A stretch of DNA of 64,000 nt, taken from NCBI RefSeq assembly GCF_000298215.1, contig NZ_BAHD01000005.1, positions 62,001-126,000 on the forward strand. Direction: 5' to 3'. This document shows, one piece after another, positions 23,607 to 34,326 of this stretch; position 1 is the first letter of the stretch; every line of letters starts with the position of its first letter. Position numbers and translations under genes: made by a program. A model generated the notes under the pieces. That model saw only the letters and a program-made list of their open reading frames with translations, had not been told where the DNA came from and ran no database searches. The DNA is from Kineosphaera limosa NBRC 100340 (GTDB lineage: Bacteria; Actinomycetota; Actinomycetes; Actinomycetales; Dermatophilaceae).

Positions 23607-25316
23607 TCATTGCTGTTCCCGCAGGTGAACCTTTTGGATGTCGGCGGCGAGCTGCTCGTCCTCTTCGTGGAACTCCAGCTTGCGTCGCTTGCTCGCTACC
23701 AGCCCCTCGGGCCGGAAGCGCATCATGAGCACGAGCAGCAGTCCGAAGAGCAGCAGTCGGTACTCGCTGAAGAAGCGCAGCTTCTCGGGCAGCAACTTGA
23801 GAATGACCGCGCCGATGAGCACACCGCCGACCGTTCCCATACCACCGAGCACGACCGCGGACAGCAGGAAGGCCGACTCCAGGAACTGGTACTGGTCGGG
23901 AGTGACGGAGACGTCCTGGTGCGCCTTGATCGACCCGGCGATACCGGCGAGGAAGGCGCCACCGGCGAACGCGAACAGCTTCAGCGCGAACGTGTTGACG
24001 CCCATCGCGTCCGCCGCCTTCTCATCTTCGCGGATCGCGACCCAGCCACGGCCGATCCGGCTGTCGTTGAGGCGGACGAACACGAGGATGATGAAGGCCA
24101 AAACAATGAGGAGGAGGATGTAGTAGTTCGAGAAGCGAGTGATCGTGAATCCGAAAAGGTCGTGACTCTTACCGAAATCGAAGCCGAAGAAGTTGAGGTC
24201 GGGGATGGCCGGGATGCCGTTGGGGCCGTTCGTGAGGTTCGGCCCGTTGTTGCCGTCGAGGTTGAACATCGCGTACCGGAAGATCTCGCCGAAGGCCAAG
24301 GTCACGATCGCCAGATAATCGCCGGAGACCCGCAGCGTGGGACTACCGATGATGAGGCCGAGGATGGCGGTGAAGACACCCGCGATGAGGACCGTGACGA
24401 AGAACGGCGGGGTCCAGCCGATCGTCGAGAACGCCGACCCCGAGAGGATCGCGCCGACGTAGGCCCCGGAGCCGAGGAACGCGATGTAGCCCAGGTCGAG
24501 CAGGCCGGCGAGGCCGACGACGATGTTCAGGCCGATGGCCGTCGCGGCGAAGATGATGACCTGCGTCGCGATCGACATATTCGCGTCCGAACCCTGCTGA
24601 GTCAGCGGGAAGGCGAAGGCGGCGACGAAGGCGGCCAGCATCAGCACTCGGGAGTGCCGGGAGGCGACGATGCCGAGCCAATCGAAGAACCGCGCGCCGG
24701 CCAGCGCCGCGCAGAGGATGCCGACGGTGCCCAGCAGCAGCACGAATTGCCATGGATCACGCAACGAGAGGGCGTCGGCGGCCAGGAAGAGGAAGGCGCC
24801 GACACCGGCGACGATGAGCAGGATTTCGGCCCACGCGGGAAGCCGCACCCCGGTGATGTCGCGGTCGGGTCGATGTGTGCTGAAATGGCCGCCGACTGCG
24901 GCCAGTACGGCGCCGAGGAGTACGACCCAGGCTCCCGGGTCAGCGTTGATCAGACCGCCGGCCTCGAGGGTGATGGCCACGAGCACGAGCGCCATGAACG
25001 CGGCGGCGCCGAGCCCCAGACGCTGTAGCGCCCTGCCGGCATCGAGGAAGCGCCCGAGCTTGCGCAGCGGCCCGCGCACCGAGAGGGTGAACACGAGGCC
25101 GAGCAGCCCGACGAGGATCATCTGGATCTGCAGCGCGCCGGGGTTGAAGTAGAGCGTCAGGTCGCCGAGCACCCGGGGGTTGTAGGACCACGACATGAGC
25201 GAGCCGGCGATCATCAGGATCGAGCCGGTCAATGCCAGTGGCCAGGAGAGGCGCCCGAGGCCGGTGCCGCGGGCGTCGGCGGCGGGCTGCTGGGTGGGGG
25301 TAGCGGTGGTGCTCAT
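23607..25316 (-). CDS. livM: Branched-chain amino-acid type ABC transporter permease LivM
   Basis: 569 residues from ATG 25316, which overlaps the livH stop (ATGA). The C-terminal ~330 residues are the standard LivM permease, with NIVVGLAGLLDLGYIAF, SGDYLAIVTLAFGEI, the ATPase-coupling loop IGRGWVAIREDEKAADAMG, and VVLGGMGTVGGVLIGA. Ahead of it are about 230 residues with five or six extra hydrophobic helices, making it much longer than E. coli LivM; similar extensions exist in actinobacteria. It ends in a basic/acidic cytoplasmic tail. It forms the translocation pore with LivH. Confidence 0.9.
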   Translation of the reverse strand: MSTTATPTQQPAADARGTGLGRLSWPLALTGSILMIAGSLMSWSYNPRVLGDLTLYFNPGALQIQMILVGLLGLVFTLSVRGPLRKLGRFLDAGRALQRLGLGAAAFMALVLVAITLEAGGLINADPGAWVVLLGAVLAAVGGHFSTHRPDRDITGVRLPAWAEILLIVAGVGAFLFLAADALSLRDPWQFVLLLGTVGILCAALAGARFFDWLGIVASRHSRVLMLAAFVAAFAFPLTQQGSDANMSIATQVIIFAATAIGLNIVVGLAGLLDLGYIAFLGSGAYVGAILSGSAFSTIGWTPPFFVTVLIAGVFTAILGLIIGSPTLRVSGDYLAIVTLAFGEIFRYAMFNLDGNNGPNLTNGPNGIPAIPDLNFFGFDFGKSHDLFGFTITRFSNYYILLLIVLAFIILVFVRLNDSRIGRGWVAIREDEKAADAMGVNTFALKLFAFAGGAFLAGIAGSIKAHQDVSVTPDQYQFLESAFLLSAVVLGGMGTVGGVLIGAVILKLLPEKLRFFSEYRLLLFGLLLVLMMRFRPEGLVASKRRKLEFHEEDEQLAADIQKVHLREQQ

Positions 25317-26245
25317 GCCCGGTCCACCACCCGCGCGCCCATGAGGCCCTGGGGCCGGAAGACGAGCACGAGGATCAGCAGGGAGAACGCGAAGACGTCC
25401 TTCCAGGTGCCGCCGATGAAGGGGACGCCCGCGGCGAGCGCCTCGGCGACGCCGAGAACCAGCCCGCCGACGACCGCGCCCTGCACGTTGCCGATACCCC
25501 CCAGAACCGCGGCGGTGAATGCCTTGAGACCGGCCATGAAGCCCATCCGGAAGTCGATGTTGTTGTTCTGCAACCCGTAGGCAACACCGGCGATACCCGC
25601 CAAGGCTGCACCCACGGCGAACGCGATGACGATGACCTTGTCGACGTCGATGCCCATGAGGCGCGCGGTGTCGGGGTCCTGCGAGACGGCCTGCATCGCG
25701 CGGCCCTGCTTGGTCTTGTTGATGAACCAGTACAGGAAGATCGAGCAGGCCAGCAGGCAGCCCATGGTGAACAGCGCGGGCCGCTGGATGGTGACATTGC
25801 CGATCTCGAAGGCTTGCCCCGTGACGACGTCGATCCGCGGGAAGGGGATCTTCGCCTTGGCGCTGGGGAATCCGGGGATGTCGCCGTAGAAGAGGCGCAC
25901 GAACTCCTGCAGGAAGATCGAGATACCGATAGCGGTGATGAGGGGCGCCAATCGTGGGGCGCCGCGTAATGGCCGATAGGCCACGCGTTCCATGATGACG
26001 GCGGTGAGCACCGAGGCGCCGATTGCGCCGATGAGCATGATCGGCAGAACCCACACGGAGGTGTTGTCGCGGAAGAGGAAATACCAGGTGCTCAGGGAGC
26101 CGAAGGCCCCGATCATGAACACCTCGCCGTGGGCGAAGTTGATGAGTTGGACGATGCCGTAGACGACGGTGTAGCCGACCGCGATCAGCGCGTACAGCGA
26201 CCCGTTGGTCAGTCCGTTGACAAGTTGCTGGGGGATGTCAGCCAT
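25313..26245 (-). CDS. livH: Branched-chain amino-acid type ABC transporter permease LivH
   Basis: 310 residues, about eight helices. Hallmarks are GLTNGSLYALIAVGYTVVYGIVQ cut into the first helices, NFAHGEVFM, and the ATPase-coupling segment GRAMQAVSQDPDTARLMGID. The late VLGGIGNVQGAVVGG loop is also typical. It partners LivM in the membrane. It is separated from livK by a 99-base gap with a strong hairpin (26282-26318), and its stop overlaps the livM start. Confidence 0.93.
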   Translation of the reverse strand: MADIPQQLVNGLTNGSLYALIAVGYTVVYGIVQLINFAHGEVFMIGAFGSLSTWYFLFRDNTSVWVLPIMLIGAIGASVLTAVIMERVAYRPLRGAPRLAPLITAIGISIFLQEFVRLFYGDIPGFPSAKAKIPFPRIDVVTGQAFEIGNVTIQRPALFTMGCLLACSIFLYWFINKTKQGRAMQAVSQDPDTARLMGIDVDKVIVIAFAVGAALAGIAGVAYGLQNNNIDFRMGFMAGLKAFTAAVLGGIGNVQGAVVGGLVLGVAEALAAGVPFIGGTWKDVFAFSLLILVLVFRPQGLMGARVVDRA

Positions 26246-26281
26246 GTTCGGGCCTGTCCTCCTGTCGGTCAGTGCACAGAG

Positions 26282-26318
26282 CGCTCGGGCGGCGGGATTG
26301 GGCCCCGCCGCCCGAGCG
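26282..26318 (-). terminator. Intercistronic hairpin between livK and livH
   Basis: 15-base perfect arms, CGCTCGGGCGGCGGG and its complement, with a seven-base loop. Position after livK and before livH suggests partial termination or mRNA stabilisation, giving more binding protein than membrane components. Confidence 0.75.
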
Positions 26319-26344
26319 TGTGCGATATGGAAGGAGGTGTCGAA

Positions 26345-27580
26345 CTACTCGACGGAGCCGGTCTTAGCCGCGACCCACTTCAGACCCTCCACCTTGTAGG
26401 CGGTCAGGGTCCGGGTCTTGCTGTCGCCGTACTCGTCGAAGGCGACCTTGCCGGTCACACCCTCGAAGTCGACCTTGCCGACCGCGTCGATGGTGGCCTG
26501 CCGGGCGGAGCTGGCGTCGGCCGCGTCCTTCAGCGAGACCTTCAGGCCCTCGATGATGGCGTTGGCGGCGTCGTAGGCGTAGGCGCCGTAGGCGCTGGCG
26601 GGGTCGGTGAACCCGGCGGCCTGATAGGCGTCGAGGAACTCCTTGCCCTTGGCCAGTTCGTCGGTGGGGGCACCGACGGACGTCGCCAGGTCGCCGTTGG
26701 CGGTGGCGCCGGCCAGGTCGATGAACTTCTGGTCGTAGATGCCGTCACCGCCCATGAGCGGCACGTTGAGCCCGGCGCTCTTCATCTGCTGGCTCAGGGG
26801 GCCGGCCTGGGGGTACTCACCGCCGTAGTAGACCAACTCGGGGCTACCACCGCGGATGGCCGTGATGGCGGTCTGGAAGTTGGCGTCCTCCGGGTTGACG
26901 GTCGTCGAACCGGTGATCGTGCCGCCCTTGGCTTTGAACTCCTTGGTGAAGGCGTCGACGAGACCCTGACCGTAGGTCTTCTTGTCGTGGATCGTGGCGA
27001 CCTTCTTGATGCCCTGCTCGATGAGGTACTGGGCCGCGAACGGACCCTGCACGTCGTCGGTGGTGCAGGTGCGGAAGTAGTTGGCGTACGTGCGCTTCGG
27101 CGCGTTGGCGAAGTCCGCGCCGCGGGTCAGCGAGGGGCCGGTGTTCGCTGGGGAGACCTGCACGATGTTCGCGCCGGCCAGCACCGGCTGCACGTTCTGG
27201 GCGACGGAGCTGTTCAGGGTGCCGACGACACCGACCACTTCGGCGTCACCCGCCAGGGCCGTGGCCGCGTTCTTGCCGGTCTCCGGCTTGGCCTCGTCGT
27301 CCTTGGCGTCCATCTGCAGGGTCCACCCCGGGATGGCGCCGGACTCGTTGGCCTGCTTGACGGCAAGGTCGACGGCATTACGGATGCCCAACCCGAGGGC
27401 GGACAGATCGCCGGACAGTGGTGCGATGACACCGATCTTGGCGACCTTGGCGGCGCTGTCTCCACCGGCGGTGGAGCCACTGCCGGCGCTGGTGTCTCCC
27501 CCTCGGGAGCCACACGCCGACAGAGCCAGGGACGCCGCGAGGATCGTCACGCCGACCCGGACTAGGGAACGCTGAGCCAC
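26345..27580 (-). CDS. livK: Branched-chain amino-acid type ABC transporter substrate-binding lipoprotein LivK
   Basis: 411 residues from GTG 27580, with GGAGGT ideally spaced upstream. A lipoprotein signal ends in LSAC (Cys at about 23), followed by a Gly/Ser linker and a type I periplasmic-binding fold (Peripla_BP_6). The fold starts AKIGVIAPLSGDLSALG and has GVVGTLNSSVAQ, KRTYANYFRT, KVATIHDKKTYGQGL and ELVYYGGEYPQAGPL. It captures the substrate outside the membrane and delivers it to LivH-LivM. Substrate may be Leu/Ile/Val, another amino acid or an amide; sequence alone does not decide. First gene of the operon. Confidence 0.92.
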   Translation of the reverse strand: MAQRSLVRVGVTILAASLALSACGSRGGDTSAGSGSTAGGDSAAKVAKIGVIAPLSGDLSALGLGIRNAVDLAVKQANESGAIPGWTLQMDAKDDEAKPETGKNAATALAGDAEVVGVVGTLNSSVAQNVQPVLAGANIVQVSPANTGPSLTRGADFANAPKRTYANYFRTCTTDDVQGPFAAQYLIEQGIKKVATIHDKKTYGQGLVDAFTKEFKAKGGTITGSTTVNPEDANFQTAITAIRGGSPELVYYGGEYPQAGPLSQQMKSAGLNVPLMGGDGIYDQKFIDLAGATANGDLATSVGAPTDELAKGKEFLDAYQAAGFTDPASAYGAYAYDAANAIIEGLKVSLKDAADASSARQATIDAVGKVDFEGVTGKVAFDEYGDSKTRTLTAYKVEGLKWVAAKTGSVE

Positions 27581-27789
27581 AGGGACCTCCTGCTAAGTGT
27601 TCAGAAATGGGCGGTTGCCCGGTCTCGACCTGCCGGTGACTGCTGCTCACCGGGCGCACCGAGACAAACGCACAAGACTCCTGTGCGAGTGTCAGGACCA
27701 TAAGTCGACACACCCGCTCCGACCTACTATTTGCGCGCCCCTGTGGCCAGGTCGTTATGTTTCTTGGCGCGCGATCGTAGGGTGTATCG

Positions 27790-29730
27790 GTGCCCGCTCC
27801 CGCCAGTTACCGCCCCCGGCCCGGCGACATCCCGACCGATCCCGGCGTCTATCGGTTCCGCGACAAGGAAGGTCGGGTCATCTACGTCGGGAAGGCGAAA
27901 TCCCTTCGGGCGCGGCTTTCCTCGTACTTTCAGGACACGGCGGCCCTGCACCCGCGCACGGCGGCCATGGTGACCACCGGAGCCAGCGTCGAGTGGACCG
28001 TGGTGGCCAACGAGGTCGAGGCGCTGCAGCTGGAGTACTCCTGGATCAAGGAGTTCGACCCGCGCTTCAACGTCAAGTACCGCGACGACAAGTCCTACCC
28101 CTACCTCGCAGTGACGATGGGGGAGGAGTTTCCCCGGGCCCAGGTCATGCGCGGCGCCAAGCGGCGCTCGACCCGATACTTCGGTCCCTACGCGCACGCG
28201 TGGGCGATCCGGGAGACGCTCGACACGCTGTTACGGGTGTTCCCCCTACGCACGTGCAGCAACGGGGTGTTCCGGCGGGCCGGGCAGGTGGGCCGCCCCT
28301 GCCTGCTGGGGTACATCGACAAGTGTTCGGCACCGTGTGTGGGGCGGGTGAGCGAGGAGGAGCATCGCGCCATCGCGCAGGACTTCTGCGACTTCATGGC
28401 CGGCGACACGGGCAAGTTCGTCAAGCGGCTGGAGAAGCGGATGAAGGCCGCCGCCGCCGAGCTGGACTTCGAGGCCGCCGCTCGCCTGCGCGACGACATC
28501 GGTGCCCTGGAGAAGGCGTTGGAGCACTCCGCGGTCGTCTTCAACGACGCCACCGACGCCGACGTCTTTGGGCTTGCCGGAGACGAACTGGAGGCCGCGG
28601 TGCAGGTTTTCCACGTGCGCGGCGGTCGCATCCGGGGCCAGCGCGGCTGGGTGCTGGAACGTCAGGACGAAGACGATGCGCAGCTGGTCGGGCACCTGCT
28701 GGCTCAGGTGTACGGGCCTCGAGCGGCCGGCGACGTGCCCCGCGAGGTGCTCGTGCCGGTGCTGCCCGCCGACGCCGACGCGCTCGGGCCGTGGCTCGGT
28801 GAGCTCGCTGGGCGGCGGGTCGACCTGCGGGTGCCGCAACGGGGTGACAAGCGCGCACTCCTGCAGACCGTCGAACGCAACGCAACCCAGTCCCTGGCCC
28901 GGCACAAGGTGTCGCGCGCCGGCGACTTGACCAACCGCGGCCGCGCCCTGGAGGAGCTGCGGGAGGCCCTGGAGTTGCCCGAGGCGCCGCTGCGGATCGA
29001 GTGCTACGACGTCTCGCACGTGCAGGGCACCGACGTGGTGGCCTCCATGGTCGTGTTCGAAGACGGTCTGCCGCGAAAGTCCGAGTACCGCCGGTTCGCC
29101 ATCAAGGGGCCCGGCGTCGACGACACGGCGGCCATGCGCGAGGTGCTGACGCGCCGCTTCCGCCAGCAGCGCGCACAGCCCGACGAGACGGCGCAAACCG
29201 AGGTCACGCCCGGCATCGACCCGGAGACGGGCCGCCCCCGGCGCTTCGCCTACGCGCCCCAGCTCGTCGTCGTCGATGGTGGGCTGCCGCAGGTCAACGC
29301 GGCGCAGGCGGCCCTGGCGGAGGTAGGCGCCACCGACGTCGCCGTGGTCGGGCTGGCCAAGCGGCTGGAGGAACTGTGGCTGCCCGGCGAGGAGTTCCCC
29401 GTCGTGCTGCCGCGCACCAGCGAGGGGCTGTTCCTGCTGCAGCGCCTGCGCGACGAGGCGCACCGCTTCGCCATCACCTACCACCGGCAGAAGCGCTCCA
29501 AGTCGATGACGGCCAGTGCCCTCGACGCCATTCCCGGTCTCGGTGACGCCCGTCGCCGAGCGCTGCTGAAGTCGTTCCGCACCGTCTCCGCCATCCGCCG
29601 CGCCGATCCGCAGGAGCTGCAGGCGGTGCCGGGGATCGGGCCGGCGCTCGCCGCGAGCATCCACGAGGCGCTGGCCGAGCAGCCGTCGGGGGGCGCCGTC
29701 AACGTCATGACCGGCGAGGTGACGGACTGA
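27790..29730 (+). CDS. uvrC: Excinuclease ABC subunit C
   Basis: 646 residues from GTG 27790. Domains in order: GIY-YIG nuclease (about 14-95; [20 protein letters not shown]) for the 3' incision, a Cys-rich region (about 155-185), the UvrB-binding UVR motif (about 205-240; [14 protein letters not shown]), an RNase-H-like nuclease (about 380-540; [26 protein letters not shown]) for the 5' incision, and tandem helix-hairpin-helix DNA-binding motifs at the end. It acts in nucleotide excision repair with UvrA and UvrB. There is no Shine-Dalgarno before the GTG, and TAGGGT about ten bases upstream suggests a leaderless transcript. Heads the uvrC-rapZ-yvcK-whiA run. Confidence 0.96.
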   Translation: MPAPASYRPRPGDIPTDPGVYRFRDKEGRVIYVGKAKSLRARLSSYFQDTAALHPRTAAMVTTGASVEWTVVANEVEALQLEYSWIKEFDPRFNVKYRDDKSYPYLAVTMGEEFPRAQVMRGAKRRSTRYFGPYAHAWAIRETLDTLLRVFPLRTCSNGVFRRAGQVGRPCLLGYIDKCSAPCVGRVSEEEHRAIAQDFCDFMAGDTGKFVKRLEKRMKAAAAELDFEAAARLRDDIGALEKALEHSAVVFNDATDADVFGLAGDELEAAVQVFHVRGGRIRGQRGWVLERQDEDDAQLVGHLLAQVYGPRAAGDVPREVLVPVLPADADALGPWLGELAGRRVDLRVPQRGDKRALLQTVERNATQSLARHKVSRAGDLTNRGRALEELREALELPEAPLRIECYDVSHVQGTDVVASMVVFEDGLPRKSEYRRFAIKGPGVDDTAAMREVLTRRFRQQRAQPDETAQTEVTPGIDPETGRPRRFAYAPQLVVVDGGLPQVNAAQAALAEVGATDVAVVGLAKRLEELWLPGEEFPVVLPRTSEGLFLLQRLRDEAHRFAITYHRQKRSKSMTASALDAIPGLGDARRRALLKSFRTVSAIRRADPQELQAVPGIGPALAASIHEALAEQPSGGAVNVMTGEVTD

Positions 29731-29828
29731 GCGCAGCGGCGCAGGGGTCGGTCCAGGGTCGGCCCAGAGGTTGGCGCAGGATCGCCGAAAGGCGCCGCGG
29801 CCTGCGAGGATAGGAGTCCGGGATAGCG

Positions 29829-30779
29829 ATGACGAGCAGCGAAGGCAGGTGCAGGCGGATGACCGAGCAGACTCCCGCTGGCCGTTCGGACGCCTCCGGG
29901 GCGCCACAGGGCCACAGCGTCGTCATCCTCACCGGCATGTCCGGGGCGGGGCGCAGCACCGCTGCGCACGCGATGGAGGACCTGGGCTGGTACGTCGTCG
30001 ACAACCTGCCCCCGCAGATGCTCGCGCCGCTCGTCGAGCTCACAAGCAGCGGAGCCGGTGGCAGGCCTCCCGTGTCGCGGCTGGCGGCCGTCGTCGACGC
30101 CCGCAGCGGCGACCTCTTCGACGCCTTTCGGCACGCCGTGGAGGATCTGCGCGCCGCCGGCAGCGAGCCGCGCATCGTGTTCATGGACGCCAACGACGAG
30201 ACCCTCGTGCGGCGCTTCGAGAGCGTTCGCCGACCGCACCCGCTGCAGGGCGACGGTCGGCTGCTCGACGGCATCCAGAACGAACGCGAGTTGCTCGCCG
30301 ACCTGCGCGCCGACGCCGATCTCGTCGTCGACACCTCCGGGCTGAACGTGCACCAACTGTCGGCAAAGGTGCGCGACGCGATGGGCGGGCGCGCGGCGAG
30401 TGCGCGGCTGCGGATCGCGGTGGTTTCCTTCGGCTTCAAATACGGGGTGCCCCTCGACGCTGACCTCGTGTTCGACATGCGCTTCCTGCCCAATCCGTTC
30501 TGGATTCCGGAGCTGCGGCCGTTCACGGGGCGCGATCAGCAGGTCGCCACCTACGTGCTGGAGCGGCCCGGCGCGGCGGAGTTCATCGAGCGGGCGGTCG
30601 ATCTGCTGGAGACGATGATCGCCGGCTACCTGGCCGAGGGGCGTCGGTACATCACGCTGGCCGTCGGTTGCACGGGCGGCAAGCACCGCTCGGTGGCCAT
30701 CGCCGAAGAACTGGCCGTGCGGCTGAGCACCGACGAGATCGCGACCCTGCTCTTCCACCGCGACCTGGGGCGCGAATGA
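29829..30779 (+). CDS. rapZ: RapZ/YvcJ-family nucleotide-binding protein
   Basis: 316 residues (306 if ATG 29859 is used; neither start has a strong ribosome-binding site). Walker A-like GMSGAGRSTA (about 36-45), DLGWYVVDNLPP, then VFMDANDETLVRRFE, and the C-terminal RapZ domain with SFGFKYGVP, FDMRFLPNPFW and GCTGGKHRSVAIAE. Family members bind nucleotides and, in E. coli, control GlmZ RNA. In Actinobacteria, which lack GlmZ, the role is unclear, probably cell-wall precursor or carbon control. Its stop overlaps the yvcK start. Confidence 0.93.
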   Translation: MTSSEGRCRRMTEQTPAGRSDASGAPQGHSVVILTGMSGAGRSTAAHAMEDLGWYVVDNLPPQMLAPLVELTSSGAGGRPPVSRLAAVVDARSGDLFDAFRHAVEDLRAAGSEPRIVFMDANDETLVRRFESVRRPHPLQGDGRLLDGIQNERELLADLRADADLVVDTSGLNVHQLSAKVRDAMGGRAASARLRIAVVSFGFKYGVPLDADLVFDMRFLPNPFWIPELRPFTGRDQQVATYVLERPGAAEFIERAVDLLETMIAGYLAEGRRYITLAVGCTGGKHRSVAIAEELAVRLSTDEIATLLFHRDLGRE

Positions 30780-31732
30780 GTCGCACGACCGTCGTCGCGC
30801 TCGGCGGTGGGCACGGACTGGCGGCGACGCTCGGGGCCCTGCGGCATGTGACCGACGGGCTGACCGCGATCGTCACCGTGGCCGACGACGGCGGCTCCAG
30901 CGGGCGGCTGCGCGGCGAGTACGACGTGCTGCCGCCAGGCGATCTGCGGATGGCGCTGGCCGCGCTGTGCGACGACTCCGAGTGGGGGCATCTGTGGCGC
31001 GACGCGCTGCAGCACCGCTTTCCCGGCGGCGGCCCGCTCGGCGGGCACGCGCTGGGGAACCTGCTCATCGTCAGCCTGTGGGACCTGTTGGGCGACACGG
31101 TCACCGGACTGGAGACGGTGGGGCGGCTGCTCGGGGCCCGCGGGCGGGTGCTGCCGATGGCCGCAGTGCCACTGGAGATCACCGCGCGGGTGCGCGGGGC
31201 CGATCCGGCGCACCCTCGGGAGATCGAGTTGGTCCGCGGTCAGGTGGCCGTGGCCAAGTCGCCGGGGGAGGTGCTCAGCATCGCCCTCGATCCACCCGAT
31301 CCTCCCGTGCATGCCGACACCGTGCAGGCCGTGCTCGACGCCGACTGGGTCGTGCTGGGGCCGGGATCGTGGTTCACCTCGATCATGCCGCACCTGAAGG
31401 TGCCCGACCTGGCGCAGGCGCTGCGCACGACTGAGGCCGGCCGCATCCTCACCCTCAACCTGGAGTTGAACACCGGCGAGACGAACGGCTTCTCCGCCGC
31501 CGACCACCTGCAGGTGTTCGCCGCGCACGCCCCGCAGATGCGCCTGGATGTCGTGCTCGTCGATCCGAGCGTCGTCGGGTCCAACGGGCAGCGCGAGCAG
31601 CTGACCCAGGCGGCGCAGGCGATGGGCGCGCGACTCGTCGTCGCTCCGGTCGCCCAACTCGAGGACGGGCACAAGCACGACACCTTGCGTCTGGCGGCGG
31701 CCTATCGCGACATCATCGACGACCGCCGGTGA
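30776..31732 (+). CDS. YvcK/CuvA-family gluconeogenesis factor
   Basis: 318 residues. ATG 30776 overlaps the rapZ stop (ATGA). N-terminal nucleotide-binding loop VVALGGGHGLAATLGAL, then VTVADDGGSSGRLR and PPGDLRMALAAL; GPGSWFTSI and NLELNTGETNGF follow. These are the CofD-like UDP-sugar-binding fold motifs. Family knowledge: YvcK (CuvA in mycobacteria) binds UDP-GlcNAc and is needed for growth on gluconeogenic carbon and for peptidoglycan synthesis. Conserved neighbours are rapZ upstream and whiA downstream. Confidence 0.93.
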   Translation: MSRTTVVALGGGHGLAATLGALRHVTDGLTAIVTVADDGGSSGRLRGEYDVLPPGDLRMALAALCDDSEWGHLWRDALQHRFPGGGPLGGHALGNLLIVSLWDLLGDTVTGLETVGRLLGARGRVLPMAAVPLEITARVRGADPAHPREIELVRGQVAVAKSPGEVLSIALDPPDPPVHADTVQAVLDADWVVLGPGSWFTSIMPHLKVPDLAQALRTTEAGRILTLNLELNTGETNGFSAADHLQVFAAHAPQMRLDVVLVDPSVVGSNGQREQLTQAAQAMGARLVVAPVAQLEDGHKHDTLRLAAAYRDIIDDRR

Positions 31733-31894
31733 GCTCGACCGGGTCTAATCCCGGCAAAACGGTCAAAAAGTGCCTCTGATGAGTTGGCGAAGGCTGGAAC
31801 CTTTCTGGGGTGCAACGGAACTCACGTGCCCCAGGGGTGTGCACGGGCGCGTGCGGTGCCGGCTCGGTGCCGCGGCGATGGCAGGATGACCCTC

Positions 31895-32875
31895 ATGGCG
31901 ATGACGGCGAAGGTGAAGGACGAGCTGAGTCGGCTCCCGGTGACGAAACCGTGCTGCCGCAAGGCCGAGGTCGCGGCGACCCTGCGGTTCGCCGGGGGTC
32001 TGCACATCATCTCCGGGCGCATCGTCATCGAGGCCGAGCTGGACACCGCCAGCGCCGCCCGACGCCTGCGCGCCGCCCTGACCGAGTTGTACGGCGTCAA
32101 CAGCGAACTCATGGTCATCTCCGCGGGGGGACTGCGTCGCACCAGTCGGTACGTGGTGCGGGTGCAGGAGGGTGGCGAGGCGCTGGCCCGGCAGTCCGGC
32201 CTCATCGACGTGCGGGGTCGTCCGGTCCGCGGGCTGCCGCCGCGCGTAGTCAACGGTTCTACCTGCGACGCCGAGGCCGCCTGGCGTGGGGCCTTCCTGG
32301 CCCACGGCTCGCTGACCGAGCCGGGCCGCTCCTCCTCGCTGGAGGTCACCTGCCCCGGGCCGGAGGCGGCGTTGGCGATGGTCGGCGCGGCCCGCCGGCT
32401 CGAGCTGTCGGCCAAGGCGCGGGAGGTGCGCGGCGTCGACCGGGTCGTCATCCGCGACGGCGACGCCATCGGCGCCATGTTGACCCGGATGGGCGCGCAC
32501 GACGCGGTGCTGGCCTGGGAGGAGCGCCGGGTGCGCCGGGAGGTGCGCGCGACGGCCAACCGGTTGGCCAACTTCGATGACGCCAACCTGCGCCGCTCCG
32601 CGCGGGCCGCGGTGGCCGCCGGCGCCCGGGTCGAGCGGGCGCTGGAGATCCTCGGCGACGAGATCCCCGACCATCTGCGCGAGGCGGGCAATCTGCGCCT
32701 GGAGCACAAGCAGGCGAGCCTGGAAGAATTGGGCGCCCTTGCGCAACCGCCGATGACCAAGGATGCCGTCGCGGGCCGCATTCGGCGACTGCTGGCGATG
32801 GCCGACAAGCGCGCGCAGGAACAAGGCATCCCAGGTACCGAGGCCGTGCTCACCGAAGAGATGCTCGACGCCTGA
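31895..32875 (+). CDS. whiA: Sporulation/division regulator WhiA
   Basis: 326 residues from ATG 31895, giving the family start [15 protein letters not shown]; an in-frame ATG at 31886 is less likely. The N-terminal half has the two LAGLIDADG-like motifs of degenerate homing-endonuclease fold ([24 protein letters not shown]). The C-terminal ~90 residues form the WhiA helix-turn-helix ([25 protein letters not shown]). WhiA controls sporulation septation in Streptomyces, and is conserved in non-sporulating actinobacteria with a role in division. About 160 bp separates it from yvcK. Confidence 0.95.
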   Translation: MAMTAKVKDELSRLPVTKPCCRKAEVAATLRFAGGLHIISGRIVIEAELDTASAARRLRAALTELYGVNSELMVISAGGLRRTSRYVVRVQEGGEALARQSGLIDVRGRPVRGLPPRVVNGSTCDAEAAWRGAFLAHGSLTEPGRSSSLEVTCPGPEAALAMVGAARRLELSAKAREVRGVDRVVIRDGDAIGAMLTRMGAHDAVLAWEERRVRREVRATANRLANFDDANLRRSARAAVAAGARVERALEILGDEIPDHLREAGNLRLEHKQASLEELGALAQPPMTKDAVAGRIRRLLAMADKRAQEQGIPGTEAVLTEEMLDA

Positions 32876-34154
<1,279 letters not shown>

Positions 34155-34185
34155 GACGTTCCGCCTCGCTAACTAGGCACATCAT

Positions 34186-34231
34186 CGGCGTGCGCCGGGT
34201 GACCGACGTTCCGGTCGCTCGGCGCACGCCG
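34186..34231 (+). terminator. Hairpin between gap and pgk
   Basis: 12-base arms CGGCGTGCGCCG and CGGCGCACGCCG, with inner GACCG/CGGTC pairing, followed by CTTTGT. Position suggests partial termination or processing that lets gap be expressed above pgk-tpiA. Confidence 0.65.
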
Positions 34232-34326
34232 CTTTGTCGGCCCCTGCCCACCGAGTCGTGGCAGCGCTGCGCCGACTCCGATTTCACCGCCCTCGCGGCA
34301 TCGCAGAACCAGACTTAGGAGTGCTC

